Assembly: GCF_002240035.1 (NCBI RefSeq)
Contig: NZ_CP016397.1
Span: 471,001-535,000, forward strand
From: Legionella clemsonensis
GTDB taxonomy: Bacteria > Pseudomonadota > Gammaproteobacteria > Legionellales > Legionellaceae
Length of the DNA: 64,000 bases
Direction: 5' to 3'
Within the stretch, counting starts at the first letter, position 1. Every line of letters begins with the position of its first letter. Positions 7,994 through 16,239 of the stretch are shown one piece after another. The translations under genes were made by a program, and so were the position numbers. Below the pieces are notes generated by a model that saw only the letters and a program-made list of their open reading frames with translations, searched no databases and was not told where the DNA came from.

Positions 7994-10288
7994 ATGCGCA
8001 CTCACCAGTTAATGAATCTGATGAGAGTGATACTAAGACAGGGTGTTAAGATGCTAGATAGAGCCAGCGTAGTCGATGAACAATTCATTAGTCGGGTAAA
8101 AAAAGCTGATTTTCCAGCCATTCGTACTGCAACCATGCCTATCGATGTGGGGATGGATAAAAAAACCGCCATTGAATTATTCGATTCACAAATTAAATCC
8201 CGTTTATTGGACCTCATTGCTCGTCAATTAAAAGAAAAGGGATTGTCTTATTACACTATTGGTAGCAGTGGTCATGAAGGGAATGCAGTATTTGGAAAGA
8301 TTTTTAGAGCTAGCGATATGGCTTTTTTGCATTATCGAAGTGGCGCCTTTTACTTACAGCGTGCAAAACAGCTTTCCAGTGTTGACGGGGTAAGCGATAT
8401 TTTATTATCTTTGGTGGCTGCTGCCGATGAACCTATCGCAGGAGGACGTCATAAAGTTTTTGGGAGTGTGCCTTTAACCATTCCACCTCAAACGTCAACA
8501 ATCGCTTCTCATTTACCAAAAGCACTAGGTGCTGCATTATCCATTACCCGAGCTAAAGAATTGGCAATTAATAGTAAATTGCCAGTTGATGCAGTAATTT
8601 TATGTTCTTTTGGCGATGCTTCAATTAACCATGCCAGTGCGCAGACAACCCTCAATGCCTGTTCCTGGATTGCAACACAACCCTATCCCTTGCCTTTAGT
8701 TCTAATTTGTGAAGACAACGGCATTGGAATTTCAGTGCCAACTCCGCAAAACTGGATAGCATCCTCAGTGAAAGAGCGACCAGGGTGGCATTATATTAGT
8801 TGTGATGGCTTGAACATTGCTGATACTTATGAGAAAGCTCAACAAGCAGAATATGTAGCCAGAATAAAAAAACAACCTGTTTTTTTACACATGAAATGTG
8901 TGCGTTTATTGGGACATGCCGGTTCTGACATTGAGTCACAATACAATACTCAAGCAGAAATTGAACAGCGGGAAGCGAATGACCCCTTGTTATATACGGC
9001 TGCGATTCTACATCGTGAAGGATGGATGAGCTTAAAAGCTATCGTGGATTTATATCAGGATAATCGTGCCCTCATTGAAGCAAAAGCCACAGAAGCTATT
9101 CGCCTCCCTAAAATGAGTAGCGCTAATGAAGTAATGTCTTCCATACTGCCAAAAGGACGCAATAAACGTGCTTATTTGCCTCCTGATGAAGCAAGACGCC
9201 AGCAAGTGTTTGGTAATAGCTACAATCAGCTCAGTATGAAGCGTAATCTTTCTCAACATATAAATTTCGCCTTAACAGACTTAATGATGCAATACCCCAA
9301 CATGCTAATATTTGGGGAAGATGTAGGCAAAAAGGGGGGCGTGTATCGTGTGACTGCGGATTTACAGTCGCGATTTGGTCAGAGAAGGGTCTTTGACTCA
9401 CTCCTTGATGAAACAACCATCCTTGGAACTGCCATTGGCTTGGCTCATAATGGATTTTTACCCGTTCCAGAAATTCAATTCCTGGCTTATTTGCATAATG
9501 CTGAGGATCAATTGCGCGGTGAAGCATCCACGTTATCCTTTTTTTCTAACGGTCAATACCAAAATCCCATGGTGATACGGATTGCTTCCTTGGCTTATCA
9601 AAAAGGGTTTGGCGGACACTTCCACAATGATAATTCCATTGCAGTGCTTCGTGACTTGCCGGGGGTGTTGGTTGCCTGTCCTTCTAATGGGCCTGATGCT
9701 GCAATGATGCTTCGCACTTGCATGAAACTGGCACATCAGGAAGGTCGCGTTATTGTCTTCTTGGAACCTATTGCATTGTACATGACGAAAGATTTACATG
9801 AGACAGGGGATAATGGCTGGCTTTTTGAATATCCATCGCTTGATAAAACCATTGAAGCTGGTGAAGTTGGTATATATGGTGAAGGCGAGACAGTTATTTT
9901 AAGTTATGCCAATGGCTATTATTTATCACGGCAGGCAGCCAAAGTTTTAAAAGAAGAACATGGCATGGATGTGAAGCTTGTGGATTTGCGTTGGCTAAGC
10001 CCTTTACCTACAGAGGCTATAATTCGCGAAGTAGCAAAGGCAAAGCGCGTTTTAATTGTGGATGAGGGGCGTCGAAGTGGTTCAGTGAGTGAAGGGTTAA
10101 TGACCCTATTAATGGAACACGCACCAAACCGTCTAAAAATTAAACGAATTACTGGTGAGGATTGTTTTATTCCATTGGGAACTGCCTGGCAGTATTTATT
10201 ACCTGGCCGAGATTCAATTATTGCTGCCATTTTGGCATTGCATTCAATGAAAAGGGAGAAGGAAGGTGGACGATTTGTTATTTCTTGA
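7994..10288 (+). CDS. fused alpha/beta 2-oxoacid dehydrogenase E1 component
   Basis: A 764-residue thiamine-diphosphate enzyme in which the E1-alpha and E1-beta chains of branched-chain/pyruvate-type 2-oxoacid dehydrogenases are joined. The alpha part (about 60-380) has SSGHEGNAVFGK, the TPP-binding GD at 207-208 with EDN at 240-242, and the HYRS stretch near 113. The beta part (about 415-750) has MLIFGEDVGKKGGVY, the GHFHNDNS stretch and a C-terminal LRWLSPLPTE. It should decarboxylate a 2-oxoacid and pass the acyl group to a lipoylated E2 that is not encoded nearby. GGGGAG lies 7 bases before the ATG. Its end overlaps the acyl-CoA dehydrogenase gene by 23 bases, which suggests a two-step catabolic unit. 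Substrate class is uncertain. Confidence 0.85.
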   Translation: MRTHQLMNLMRVILRQGVKMLDRASVVDEQFISRVKKADFPAIRTATMPIDVGMDKKTAIELFDSQIKSRLLDLIARQLKEKGLSYYTIGSSGHEGNAVFGKIFRASDMAFLHYRSGAFYLQRAKQLSSVDGVSDILLSLVAAADEPIAGGRHKVFGSVPLTIPPQTSTIASHLPKALGAALSITRAKELAINSKLPVDAVILCSFGDASINHASAQTTLNACSWIATQPYPLPLVLICEDNGIGISVPTPQNWIASSVKERPGWHYISCDGLNIADTYEKAQQAEYVARIKKQPVFLHMKCVRLLGHAGSDIESQYNTQAEIEQREANDPLLYTAAILHREGWMSLKAIVDLYQDNRALIEAKATEAIRLPKMSSANEVMSSILPKGRNKRAYLPPDEARRQQVFGNSYNQLSMKRNLSQHINFALTDLMMQYPNMLIFGEDVGKKGGVYRVTADLQSRFGQRRVFDSLLDETTILGTAIGLAHNGFLPVPEIQFLAYLHNAEDQLRGEASTLSFFSNGQYQNPMVIRIASLAYQKGFGGHFHNDNSIAVLRDLPGVLVACPSNGPDAAMMLRTCMKLAHQEGRVIVFLEPIALYMTKDLHETGDNGWLFEYPSLDKTIEAGEVGIYGEGETVILSYANGYYLSRQAAKVLKEEHGMDVKLVDLRWLSPLPTEAIIREVAKAKRVLIVDEGRRSGSVSEGLMTLLMEHAPNRLKIKRITGEDCFIPLGTAWQYLLPGRDSIIAAILALHSMKREKEGGRFVIS

Positions 10289-11423
10289 CGAGCAATTGCA
10301 CGATGATGAACGGATGATTCGCGATAGCGTTTCGCGTTTTGTAAGCCAAGATGTTGTACCTTTAATGGCTGAGGCTTTTGAATGCGCCGAATTTCCTCGC
10401 CAATTGATCAAAAAATCAGCGGATTTGGGACTGTTAGGTTTAACCTTACCGGCTGAATATGGTGGAGCGGAAGCCTCTTATGTCGCCTATGGTTTGGTAT
10501 GTCAGGAGCTGGAGCGGGGCGATAGCGGTTTGCGTAGTTTTGTTTCTGTGCAAAGTTCTCTTTGTATGTATCCCATCTTCCGTTATGGCAATGAAGAACA
10601 AAGAAAACGTTTTTTACCGGCAATGGCGGCTGGTGAAAGGATTGGTTGCTTCGGCTTAACTGAACCCGATTCAGGTTCAGATCCCGCCAGCATGCGCACC
10701 AATGCCAAAAAGGTAAACGGCGGTTGGCGGTTGAATGGCACTAAAATGTGGATTACTAACGCTCCTATCGCTGATATTGCCATTGTGTGGGCTAAAACTG
10801 AAGCTGGTATTCGTGGTTTTATTGTGGAGAAAGATTTTAAAGGATTTAGTTGTCCGGAAATTAAGCAAAAAATGTCCCTCCGTGCCTCAATTACTGGGGA
10901 ATTGGTATTGGAAGATGTATTTGTTCCTGATGAAAATTTATTGCCTGCCAGTGATAAGGGGCTGGGTGCTGCATTAAGCTGTTTAAGCCAGGCTCGTTAT
11001 GGGATTGCTTGGGGAGCAATGGGGGCTGCCATGGCTTGTTTTGACATTGCGCGTGATTATTTACTTGAACGCAAACAATTTGACAAACCCTTGGCCTCTT
11101 TTCAATTAATTCAAAAAGATTTAGCTACAATGTATACGGAAATTCTCAAAGCGCAATGCCTTAACCTGCAGATTGGGCGCTTAAAAGATCAGCAACGTGA
11201 AACACCTGTCATGATTTCTCTTGCCAAAGGCAATGCTTGTCGAGAAGCGTTAAGGATTGCTCGCATGTGTCGCAATTTATTAGGTGGTAACGGTATTAGC
11301 CTTGAGTACCATATAATTCGTCACATGCTAAATCTGGAATCAGTCTTTACTTACGAAGGTACTGATAATATTCATACTCTTGTGTTAGGCCGCCATATAA
11401 CCGGGATTAATGCCTTCGGTTAA
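10266..11423 (+). CDS. acyl-CoA dehydrogenase, glutaryl-CoA dehydrogenase-like
   Basis: A 385-residue FAD-dependent acyl-CoA dehydrogenase of usual family length. It shows the FAD/substrate motif CFGLTEPDSGSDPASM, the WITNAPIADIAIVWAK segment, and an end reading YEGTDNIHTLVLGR with ITGINAF, which closely resembles glutaryl-CoA dehydrogenase; the Glu of YEGT is the expected catalytic base. It starts with GTG 10266 inside the E1 gene, after AGGGAGAAGGAAG. Paired with the E1 enzyme it could oxidise the acyl-CoA that the dehydrogenase complex makes, for example 2-oxoadipate to glutaryl-CoA to crotonyl-CoA. That pathway is inference; isovaleryl-CoA or a similar substrate remains possible. Confidence 0.88.
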   Translation: MDDLLFLDEQLHDDERMIRDSVSRFVSQDVVPLMAEAFECAEFPRQLIKKSADLGLLGLTLPAEYGGAEASYVAYGLVCQELERGDSGLRSFVSVQSSLCMYPIFRYGNEEQRKRFLPAMAAGERIGCFGLTEPDSGSDPASMRTNAKKVNGGWRLNGTKMWITNAPIADIAIVWAKTEAGIRGFIVEKDFKGFSCPEIKQKMSLRASITGELVLEDVFVPDENLLPASDKGLGAALSCLSQARYGIAWGAMGAAMACFDIARDYLLERKQFDKPLASFQLIQKDLATMYTEILKAQCLNLQIGRLKDQQRETPVMISLAKGNACREALRIARMCRNLLGGNGISLEYHIIRHMLNLESVFTYEGTDNIHTLVLGRHITGINAFG

Positions 11424-11498
11424 ACTAAAACAGTTAGAAGTCTTAAAGGTAAAAGCAGTTTCATCTAGCTATAATTAATTTAGAGCAACGACGATGAG

Positions 11499-11735
11499 AT
11501 GAAGAAAATGAGTGAGCAAGAGAAAGAAACTGTGGATACCTTAATTCAACCTGAATCGGATTTTTCCGATGAATTGGAATTGGAAGGTTCTTCCAATGAA
11601 TTTAACCAGAACCAATTCCAGGGTGGGGATGAAGTTGATTTGTTAGATGATGGTGTTCCTGGCTACGAAACCACAGGGGAAGATGGTGAGGATGATGAGA
11701 TTGCGCAGGAGACTCACCCATCACCTCATCCCTGA
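11499..11735 (+). CDS. small highly acidic protein
   Basis: A 78-residue protein with a strong excess of Asp and Glu (for example TGEDGEDDEIAQE near the C-terminus) and almost no hydrophobic core. It is probably disordered. No family is recognised. It follows the acyl-CoA dehydrogenase after 75 bases in the same direction and is followed by the first copy of the palindromic repeat. Two in-frame ATG codons (11499 and 11508) could serve as the start. Confidence 0.6.
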   Translation: MKKMSEQEKETVDTLIQPESDFSDELELEGSSNEFNQNQFQGGDEVDLLDDGVPGYETTGEDGEDDEIAQETHPSPHP

Positions 11736-11803
11736 TAGATCTTAGTTATTTTGTTAGGGTTAATGGGGAAATTCCTCTGCTATTGAACCAAGCATAACCA
11801 AGC

Positions 11804-11918
11804 AACCAAGGGGTCAGATCTTGCTTTTCAACCAAGGGGTCAGATCTTGCTTTTTGCTTTCCCTAAAATGATCCCCAACTGCTTCGATAGGCAAAAAGCA
11901 AGGGCTGCCCCGTAGCTT
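11804..11918. repeat. palindromic REP/MITE-like repeat, copy 1
   Basis: The left arm carries GGGGTCAGATCTTGC followed by TTTTTGC. A central CTAAAATGATCCCCAACTGC spacer leads to the right arm GGCAAAAAGCAAGGGCTG, which is degenerate compared with the other copies, and CCCCGTAGCT. The left end is reiterated: the segment beginning CAACCAAGGGGTCAG occurs twice (11803 and 11829), the first cut off after CTTTT. Shorter AACCAAG units lie just before it (from 11785). See copies at 13788 and 15872. Confidence 0.75.
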
Positions 11919-11954
11919 CTTTTTCCTTTCGAAATTATCTGACTATTGTTTATT

Positions 11955-12992
11955 TTACAAAAGGGAATTTAAATTGAAACTAGACCGTTTGTTTAAGTTG
12001 TTACCTTGTTTTATTAAAAATTCTTCCGCTGTAGCTCTACCTTCCTCTTTTAACATGCTAATAAACGCCCACTCTCCATTTAGCTTGGAAGAATAATCCA
12101 ATTCTACCATTTTATTACTGGCGATCCGATGAATACGCATTTTCGCCCATCGCGCACCTTCACCTTTAACAGAATTAACGACTTGTCTTAAGACAGCAAT
12201 CATGCGTAATTCTTTCATTAAAGAGGCATTAAATGCAACTTCGTTAAGACGATTAAGAATTTCCTGGGCAGTTTTTGGCGTACCAACTCGTTCCACAGGA
12301 TTTATTTGGATTAAAATGGTATCACTTGATAGACATTCTTTGACAAGCGGTGTAATTGTAGGATTTCCGGTGTATCCTCCATCCCAATATGCTTCTCCAT
12401 CAATCTCAATTGCCTGAAACAAAGTAGGCAAACAAGCAGAAGCGAGTAAAACTTCCGGTGTAATTTCACTATTTTTAAATACCCTTCCTTGTCCTGTTCT
12501 CACATTAGTAGCTGTGATGAAAAGTTTAATGGGAGTACTTGTAAGTCTTTCAAAGTCAATACTTTGCATAAGAATAGATTGTAGTGGATTAAGTGCAGCA
12601 GGGTTTAAATCGTAGGGAGAGAAAACACGTGATATTAAATCAAATCCTATAAATAAAGGGGAATTATCTAACGTCCAACTGCCTGTTAAGATATCCCAAA
12701 AACTGCGGCGGAAAATGCTAAACGTTGATGCTTCGGCGATTCGTTGCCAAAAAGCATCTAATGCTGCTCTCGCTCCCCCTGAACCATTATTAAGATAGCC
12801 ACTGGCTAAAACAGCCGCATTCATGGAGCCAGCCGATGTGCCAGAAATTCCTTCAATTTGAAGTTTCGGTTCTTCAAGTAGTCTATCCAGAACACCCCAT
12901 GTGTAGGCACCATGGGCCCCACCCCCTTGAAGCGCTAAGTCGATAAGTACAGGCTTTTTATGGGTAAGGAGACTTTTTGTCAATTTTGGCAT
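11955..12992 (-). CDS. patatin-like phospholipase
   Basis: A 345-residue patatin-family lipid acyl hydrolase. The oxyanion motif GGGAHGAYTWG (about 18-28), the nucleophile elbow GTSAG (serine near 51) and the second dyad motif DGG (DGGYTGNP, near 210) are all present, so the Ser-Asp dyad is intact. There is no signal peptide. Legionella species carry many patatin-like proteins, and in L. pneumophila some, such as VipD, are type IV effectors. This one lacks an obvious extra C-terminal domain and could equally be a housekeeping phospholipase. It is monocistronic and ends close to repeat copy 1. Confidence 0.9.
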   Translation of the reverse strand: MPKLTKSLLTHKKPVLIDLALQGGGAHGAYTWGVLDRLLEEPKLQIEGISGTSAGSMNAAVLASGYLNNGSGGARAALDAFWQRIAEASTFSIFRRSFWDILTGSWTLDNSPLFIGFDLISRVFSPYDLNPAALNPLQSILMQSIDFERLTSTPIKLFITATNVRTGQGRVFKNSEITPEVLLASACLPTLFQAIEIDGEAYWDGGYTGNPTITPLVKECLSSDTILIQINPVERVGTPKTAQEILNRLNEVAFNASLMKELRMIAVLRQVVNSVKGEGARWAKMRIHRIASNKMVELDYSSKLNGEWAFISMLKEEGRATAEEFLIKQGNNLNKRSSFNLNSLL

Positions 12993-13054
12993 ATGAACTC
13001 TGTATCCTTGAGTACCTGTATAATAACCATATTAGCATAGGCGTTATTTGAGAG

Positions 13055-13083
13055 TTGACTTTAACTGGACTATATTTTAAGAA
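13055..13083 (+). promoter_or_regulatory. candidate promoter for the 55-residue peptide gene
   Basis: TTGACT at 13055-13060 and TAAGAA at 13078-13083 are separated by 17 bases, which would start transcription about 20 bases before the ATG at 13110. The -10 match is only moderate. TATACT at 13091 is an alternative but lies very close to the start codon. Confidence 0.3.
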
Positions 13084-13109
13084 GGCTTACTATACTGGAT
13101 GTCAATATC

Positions 13110-13277
13110 ATGAGTAAAAAGAACCGCTCTCAAAATAAATTATCCTCTGAAGAATTAAGCAAGGTTCCAGGAGGTAATCACAAAGACTCAAAAAATGATT
13201 TGAAACGTATTATAGAGGAAATGAAACCCTTTCCCGATTTAAGTGAAGAAGATTTAATCAAACTCACGCAGCGATGA
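13110..13277 (+). CDS. double-glycine-leader peptide (55 aa)
   Basis: A short gene for a 55-residue peptide. Its first 22 residues end in LSSEELSKVPGG, which matches the double-glycine leader of bacteriocin-type exported peptides (LSxxELxxVxGG). Such leaders are removed by C39-peptidase ABC exporters. The remaining 33 residues are charged (NHKDSKNDLKRIIEEMKPF then SEEDLIKLTQR) and contain no Cys. No exporter or modification enzyme is encoded in the window. A similar leader occurs in the peptide at 33737. The start is ATG 13110, with only a weak GGAT upstream. Confidence 0.65.
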   Translation: MSKKNRSQNKLSSEELSKVPGGNHKDSKNDLKRIIEEMKPFPDLSEEDLIKLTQR

Positions 13278-13386
13278 AATAATTTTACACATTGATAATG
13301 TTCAAGCATTTTACCTCAGTGTTGTTCACATAAGGAAACTAGCAGATAATTGAGTTATATTATTTTAATATCCAAGGAGAGAGAAA

Positions 13387-13746
13387 ATGAGCTATATCGA
13401 TGGATTTGTGCTTCCCATCCCTAAAGATAAAATTAATGAATATCGCAGTATGGCAGAAGCTGCTGGTAAAATATGGATGGAACATGGTGCACTTGCTTTC
13501 AGAGAGTGCATTGCAGAAGACACACAAGCCCATGACATGATCTCTTTTCCTGAGCTTGCTAAAGTCAAAAATGGGGAGACAGTCGTTTTCTCTTACATTG
13601 TTTTCAAATCCAAAGAGCATCGAGATACAGTTAACAAAAAAGTAATGGCAGATCCTCGCATTCAACAAAGCTGTGAAAAATATGGCAGTCTGTTTGACTG
13701 TAAGCGCATGGCTTATGGGGGCTTTGACGTTTTGGTAGATCTATAA
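13387..13746 (+). CDS. DUF1428 family protein
   Basis: A 119-residue protein of the DUF1428 family (E. coli YbaA-like, dimeric alpha/beta-barrel fold). Recognisable segments are MSYIDGFVLPIP at the start, WMEHGALAFRECIAED, the FPELAKVKNGETVVFSYI stretch and RMAYGGFDVLVDL at the end. The function of the family is unknown. AAGGAGAGAG lies just before the ATG. It is followed immediately by repeat copy 2. Confidence 0.9.
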   Translation: MSYIDGFVLPIPKDKINEYRSMAEAAGKIWMEHGALAFRECIAEDTQAHDMISFPELAKVKNGETVVFSYIVFKSKEHRDTVNKKVMADPRIQQSCEKYGSLFDCKRMAYGGFDVLVDL

Positions 13747-13787
13747 TCGAAATTTTCGCCATTCCATATCAGCATATGGGCTTATGC

Positions 13788-13935
13788 ACGAGCCAAGGGG
13801 TCACACGAGCCAAGGGGTCAGATCTTGTTTTTTGCTTTCTCTAAAATGACCCAACTGCTTCGATAGGCAAAAGGCAAGATCTGACCCTGTAGCTATGTGC
13901 TGTAGCTACTCTGTAGCTGTGCTGCCGTAGCTTGT
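13788..13935. repeat. palindromic REP/MITE-like repeat, copy 2
   Basis: The inverted arms GGGGTCAGATCTTG (from 13817) and CAAGATCTGACCC (from 13875) flank a CTAAAATGACCCAACTGC core. The left end is duplicated in truncated form: CACGAGCCAAGGGGTCA at 13788 is followed by the same unit at 13804 that then continues into the element. The right end shows four reiterations of (C)TGTAGCT or CCGTAGCT between 13888 and 13932, separated by 3-6 bases. Confidence 0.8.
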
Positions 13936-14014
13936 GCTAAAGAGAAAATTAAGAAATATTTTCGGAGGTAGGATCCCCGAGAACCGAAGACTTTGAATTT
14001 AAGTTTACAAATAA

Positions 14015-14428
14015 CTATGCAGCAAAGGTTACCGTCTTTTCTTCTTTTATGCCTGAACAGAAAGGATTAACATACTCGACCTTATTTTCTTTATTAATTG
14101 TAATTAAACTCTGAATTCGCTCGACTTGAAAGGATAAAAAACCTATCCGTATCTGAGCATTAGAAGGCGTAGCTTGTAATTGGGAATACTCGGCAGCACT
14201 TAGGAAAATCCTATAACAGGAGAGTCGCTTACGCCCCAATCGTGATGACTCACATTGTTCTAATAATTCTATGGAAGAATAGAACTTACGTGCCACATTA
14301 GGTTGCATTACCAAACTCCAGGTTCTTATATTATTATGATCTCTAATTTGTTCAACGATTGGGATAAAAAGACAATAAGGATAGTCTGTATCAACCTGTT
14401 TTACTTGCTTGTCCTGTTTAAAAAACAT
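14015..14428 (-). CDS. hypothetical protein
   Basis: A protein of about 137 residues with no recognised family. It is soluble, with alternating predicted strands and helices (for example WSLVMQPNVARKFYSSIELL). ATG 14428 is preceded by AGGGAGG at a spacing of 5, a strong ribosome site; TTG 14431 directly before it is less likely. It diverges from the next gene and lies beside repeat copy 2. The low GC and orphan status suggest accessory DNA. Confidence 0.6.
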   Translation of the reverse strand: MFFKQDKQVKQVDTDYPYCLFIPIVEQIRDHNNIRTWSLVMQPNVARKFYSSIELLEQCESSRLGRKRLSCYRIFLSAAEYSQLQATPSNAQIRIGFLSFQVERIQSLITINKENKVEYVNPFCSGIKEEKTVTFAA

Positions 14429-14513
14429 CAATACCTCCCTACGAATGATTGAAAATTTAATAATATGTTAATTTTTATAACATATCATCATTGATAATGA
14501 CACCAACAACTTC

Positions 14514-15653
14514 ATGATTATGACTACTGCAATTGACAATCTTCTCAGAAAATGGGAGCTAATCAAATCTAATAAAAAAAGTAATGGCTTTTTTAAAAAT
14601 GCAAAAAATTTTGTAGAAATCAATAAATTCATCGAGCAATTACAATTAAGTAATCTCATGACTATTGATGAAATCATAAAGGCTTTACAAAAAATAGAAA
14701 ATATTTCGATTGCTCAAAAGGGAACTATTTTTCCTTTTAACGAGTGGTTAGATAACAATCGCTATCGCGTCTTACGAGATTTACATGTTCCATCTTCTGG
14801 AAAATTAACCGAATTTTCTTTATCTGCAAATTCAGGTCTGTGTCGTTTTTTTATAAATATGCATGGCTTGTTATTAGGCCATTATGAATTGGCAAAACTT
14901 CACACGGAAGGCCAGCTACCAGTAAGTAAAATAGAGTACACAGATGATCAGCTTAAAGAAACACAAGTGTTTATGGATTTAGAAATTACAACTCAACAAG
15001 ATAAATTGCCTGATGGAAATGCAATTAAGGATTTTAGGCGTAAAGGAGTGACAATTTATGGCGCCACAATTTATCCCCAGTCAAACTCCTTAGAGAGGGA
15101 CCCCGCAATTGAACAAGCGTTAGAAAGCTTTGCTGGCGGAAGTGTTGAGAATCCAAAATCCAAAGCTGGAAAAATCTTTAATTTTAGTGGGCAATTTCTT
15201 GAGGCAATTTGTTTGCAAGAGTTTTCAAACTCTATTGTTTTAAAAGCCAATGAGAACGTACGATTAGAGCGGGGTTCTGTTAAAGGACATATCAATTGGT
15301 CTAAGCTAAATGGTGAGCCTTATGCTACTGTTCAAGTTAAAATTTTTAGCTGTACTTATTGTGATGATAACGGGCAGCAATTCTTAACAATGAGTAGTGA
15401 TGGTTGTTCTCTTTACTCTTTATCTCATGAGTGGGATCTGGAGAAGACCCTTGCCCAAAATCAATTAGAAGTAACCGGTAAAACGGACGGGAATATTGTT
15501 CCTCTATGCGAGTTTAACTTAAAAATCAAAATGGTGACTAATGATTTTGGCCATTATCTAAGAGTTGATGAGTGTCGCGTGCATATCAACACGGATGAGC
15601 TAGTCTCAACGAAAGATATTAAATGGGAAAATGCGATTACGTTGAATGTTTAA
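14514..15653 (+). CDS. orphan protein, unknown function (379 aa)
   Basis: A 379-residue protein with no recognised domain, signal peptide or membrane segment. The N-terminal 90 residues are helical and Lys/Asn-rich. The C-terminal two-thirds looks rich in beta strands (for example GHINWSKLNGEPYATVQVKI and SSDGCSLYSLSHEWDLE). The ATG at 14514 lacks a good ribosome site, and ATG 14520 is an alternative. Its AT-rich composition and lack of relatives suggest horizontally acquired or effector-type DNA, but nothing proves it. It is monocistronic, between repeat copies 2 and 3. Confidence 0.65.
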   Translation: MIMTTAIDNLLRKWELIKSNKKSNGFFKNAKNFVEINKFIEQLQLSNLMTIDEIIKALQKIENISIAQKGTIFPFNEWLDNNRYRVLRDLHVPSSGKLTEFSLSANSGLCRFFINMHGLLLGHYELAKLHTEGQLPVSKIEYTDDQLKETQVFMDLEITTQQDKLPDGNAIKDFRRKGVTIYGATIYPQSNSLERDPAIEQALESFAGGSVENPKSKAGKIFNFSGQFLEAICLQEFSNSIVLKANENVRLERGSVKGHINWSKLNGEPYATVQVKIFSCTYCDDNGQQFLTMSSDGCSLYSLSHEWDLEKTLAQNQLEVTGKTDGNIVPLCEFNLKIKMVTNDFGHYLRVDECRVHINTDELVSTKDIKWENAITLNV

Positions 15654-15871
15654 GAGAACGCTGTTATGTATTCGAATAAGAGATGAGTTGATAGATGAAT
15701 TAATGAATAGAGCGAGAAAGAGATAATCTCGATAAACGACGAACAAATAGAGTAAAATCCCAAACACCTCATTGAGGAAAGTCCGGCAGTGATTTGGATT
15801 GCAGCGTCTTTAGGTTACCAGTTTATTATTTATCCAGGAGAGCAAATTCAATCCTTTTTGTAAAAAGTGGT

Positions 15872-16114
15872 CATCACCACGCATCACCACGGGGTCAGAT
15901 CTTGCTTTTTGCTTTTTCTAAAATACCCCCAAACTGCTCCGATAGACAAAAGGCAAGATCTGACCCTGTAGCTCGCTGCGATAGACAAAAGGCAAGATCT
16001 GACCCTGTAGCTCGCTGCGATAGACAAAAGGCAAGATCTGACCCTGTAGCTCGCTGGACCCTGTAGCTCGCTGTGACCCTGTAGCTCGCTGCTGTAGCTC
16101 GCTGCTGTAGCTCG
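15872..16114. repeat. palindromic repeat, copy 3, with tandem and truncated right-end units
   Basis: The left arm GGGGTCAGATCTTGC (15891-15905) pairs with GCAAGATCTGACCC (15953-15966). The left flank CATCACCACG is doubled at 15872 and 15882. The right arm is repeated: units starting CGATAGACAAAAGGCAAG recur at 15940, 15979 and 16018 (39-base period). Then come shortened units starting GACCCTG (16056), TGACCCTG (16074), CTGTAGC (16092) and CTGTAGC (16105). All share the same right end, CTGTAGCTCG. The rest of the 586-base gap 15654-16239 holds nothing else I can identify. Confidence 0.85.
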
Positions 16115-16239
16115 TAAATAGTGCTAGGTGGAGTAGTTCAATTTGATTGGACAGTTCCCGATAAAGCAAATCATCTTAATGAAGATTAAACCCCAAAAAT
16201 ACAAGTTTTGAGGTTTAAGTAACCGTTGCAAAACCCAGG

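Noticed and set aside
7923..8012. 29-codon frame starting ATGATGGCC that overlaps the E1 start
   Set aside because: No ribosome site and no recognisable sequence; the downstream ATG 7994 has a good site.
15774..15786. GAGGAAAGTCCGG, identical to the conserved 5' core of RNase P RNA
   Set aside because: No other RNase P helices or the conserved 3' part follow, and the sequence runs into the palindromic repeat. Treated as chance or a tiny fragment.
15872..16114. 39-base tandem units suggesting a CRISPR array
   Set aside because: The units adjoin directly with no unique spacers, and they shorten progressively. This is end reiteration of a palindromic repeat.
15794..16169. Open frames on both strands across repeat copy 3
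   Set aside because: Their sequence is only the repeat translated (repeating DRQKARSDPVARC-like units). They have no ribosome site and no coding character.
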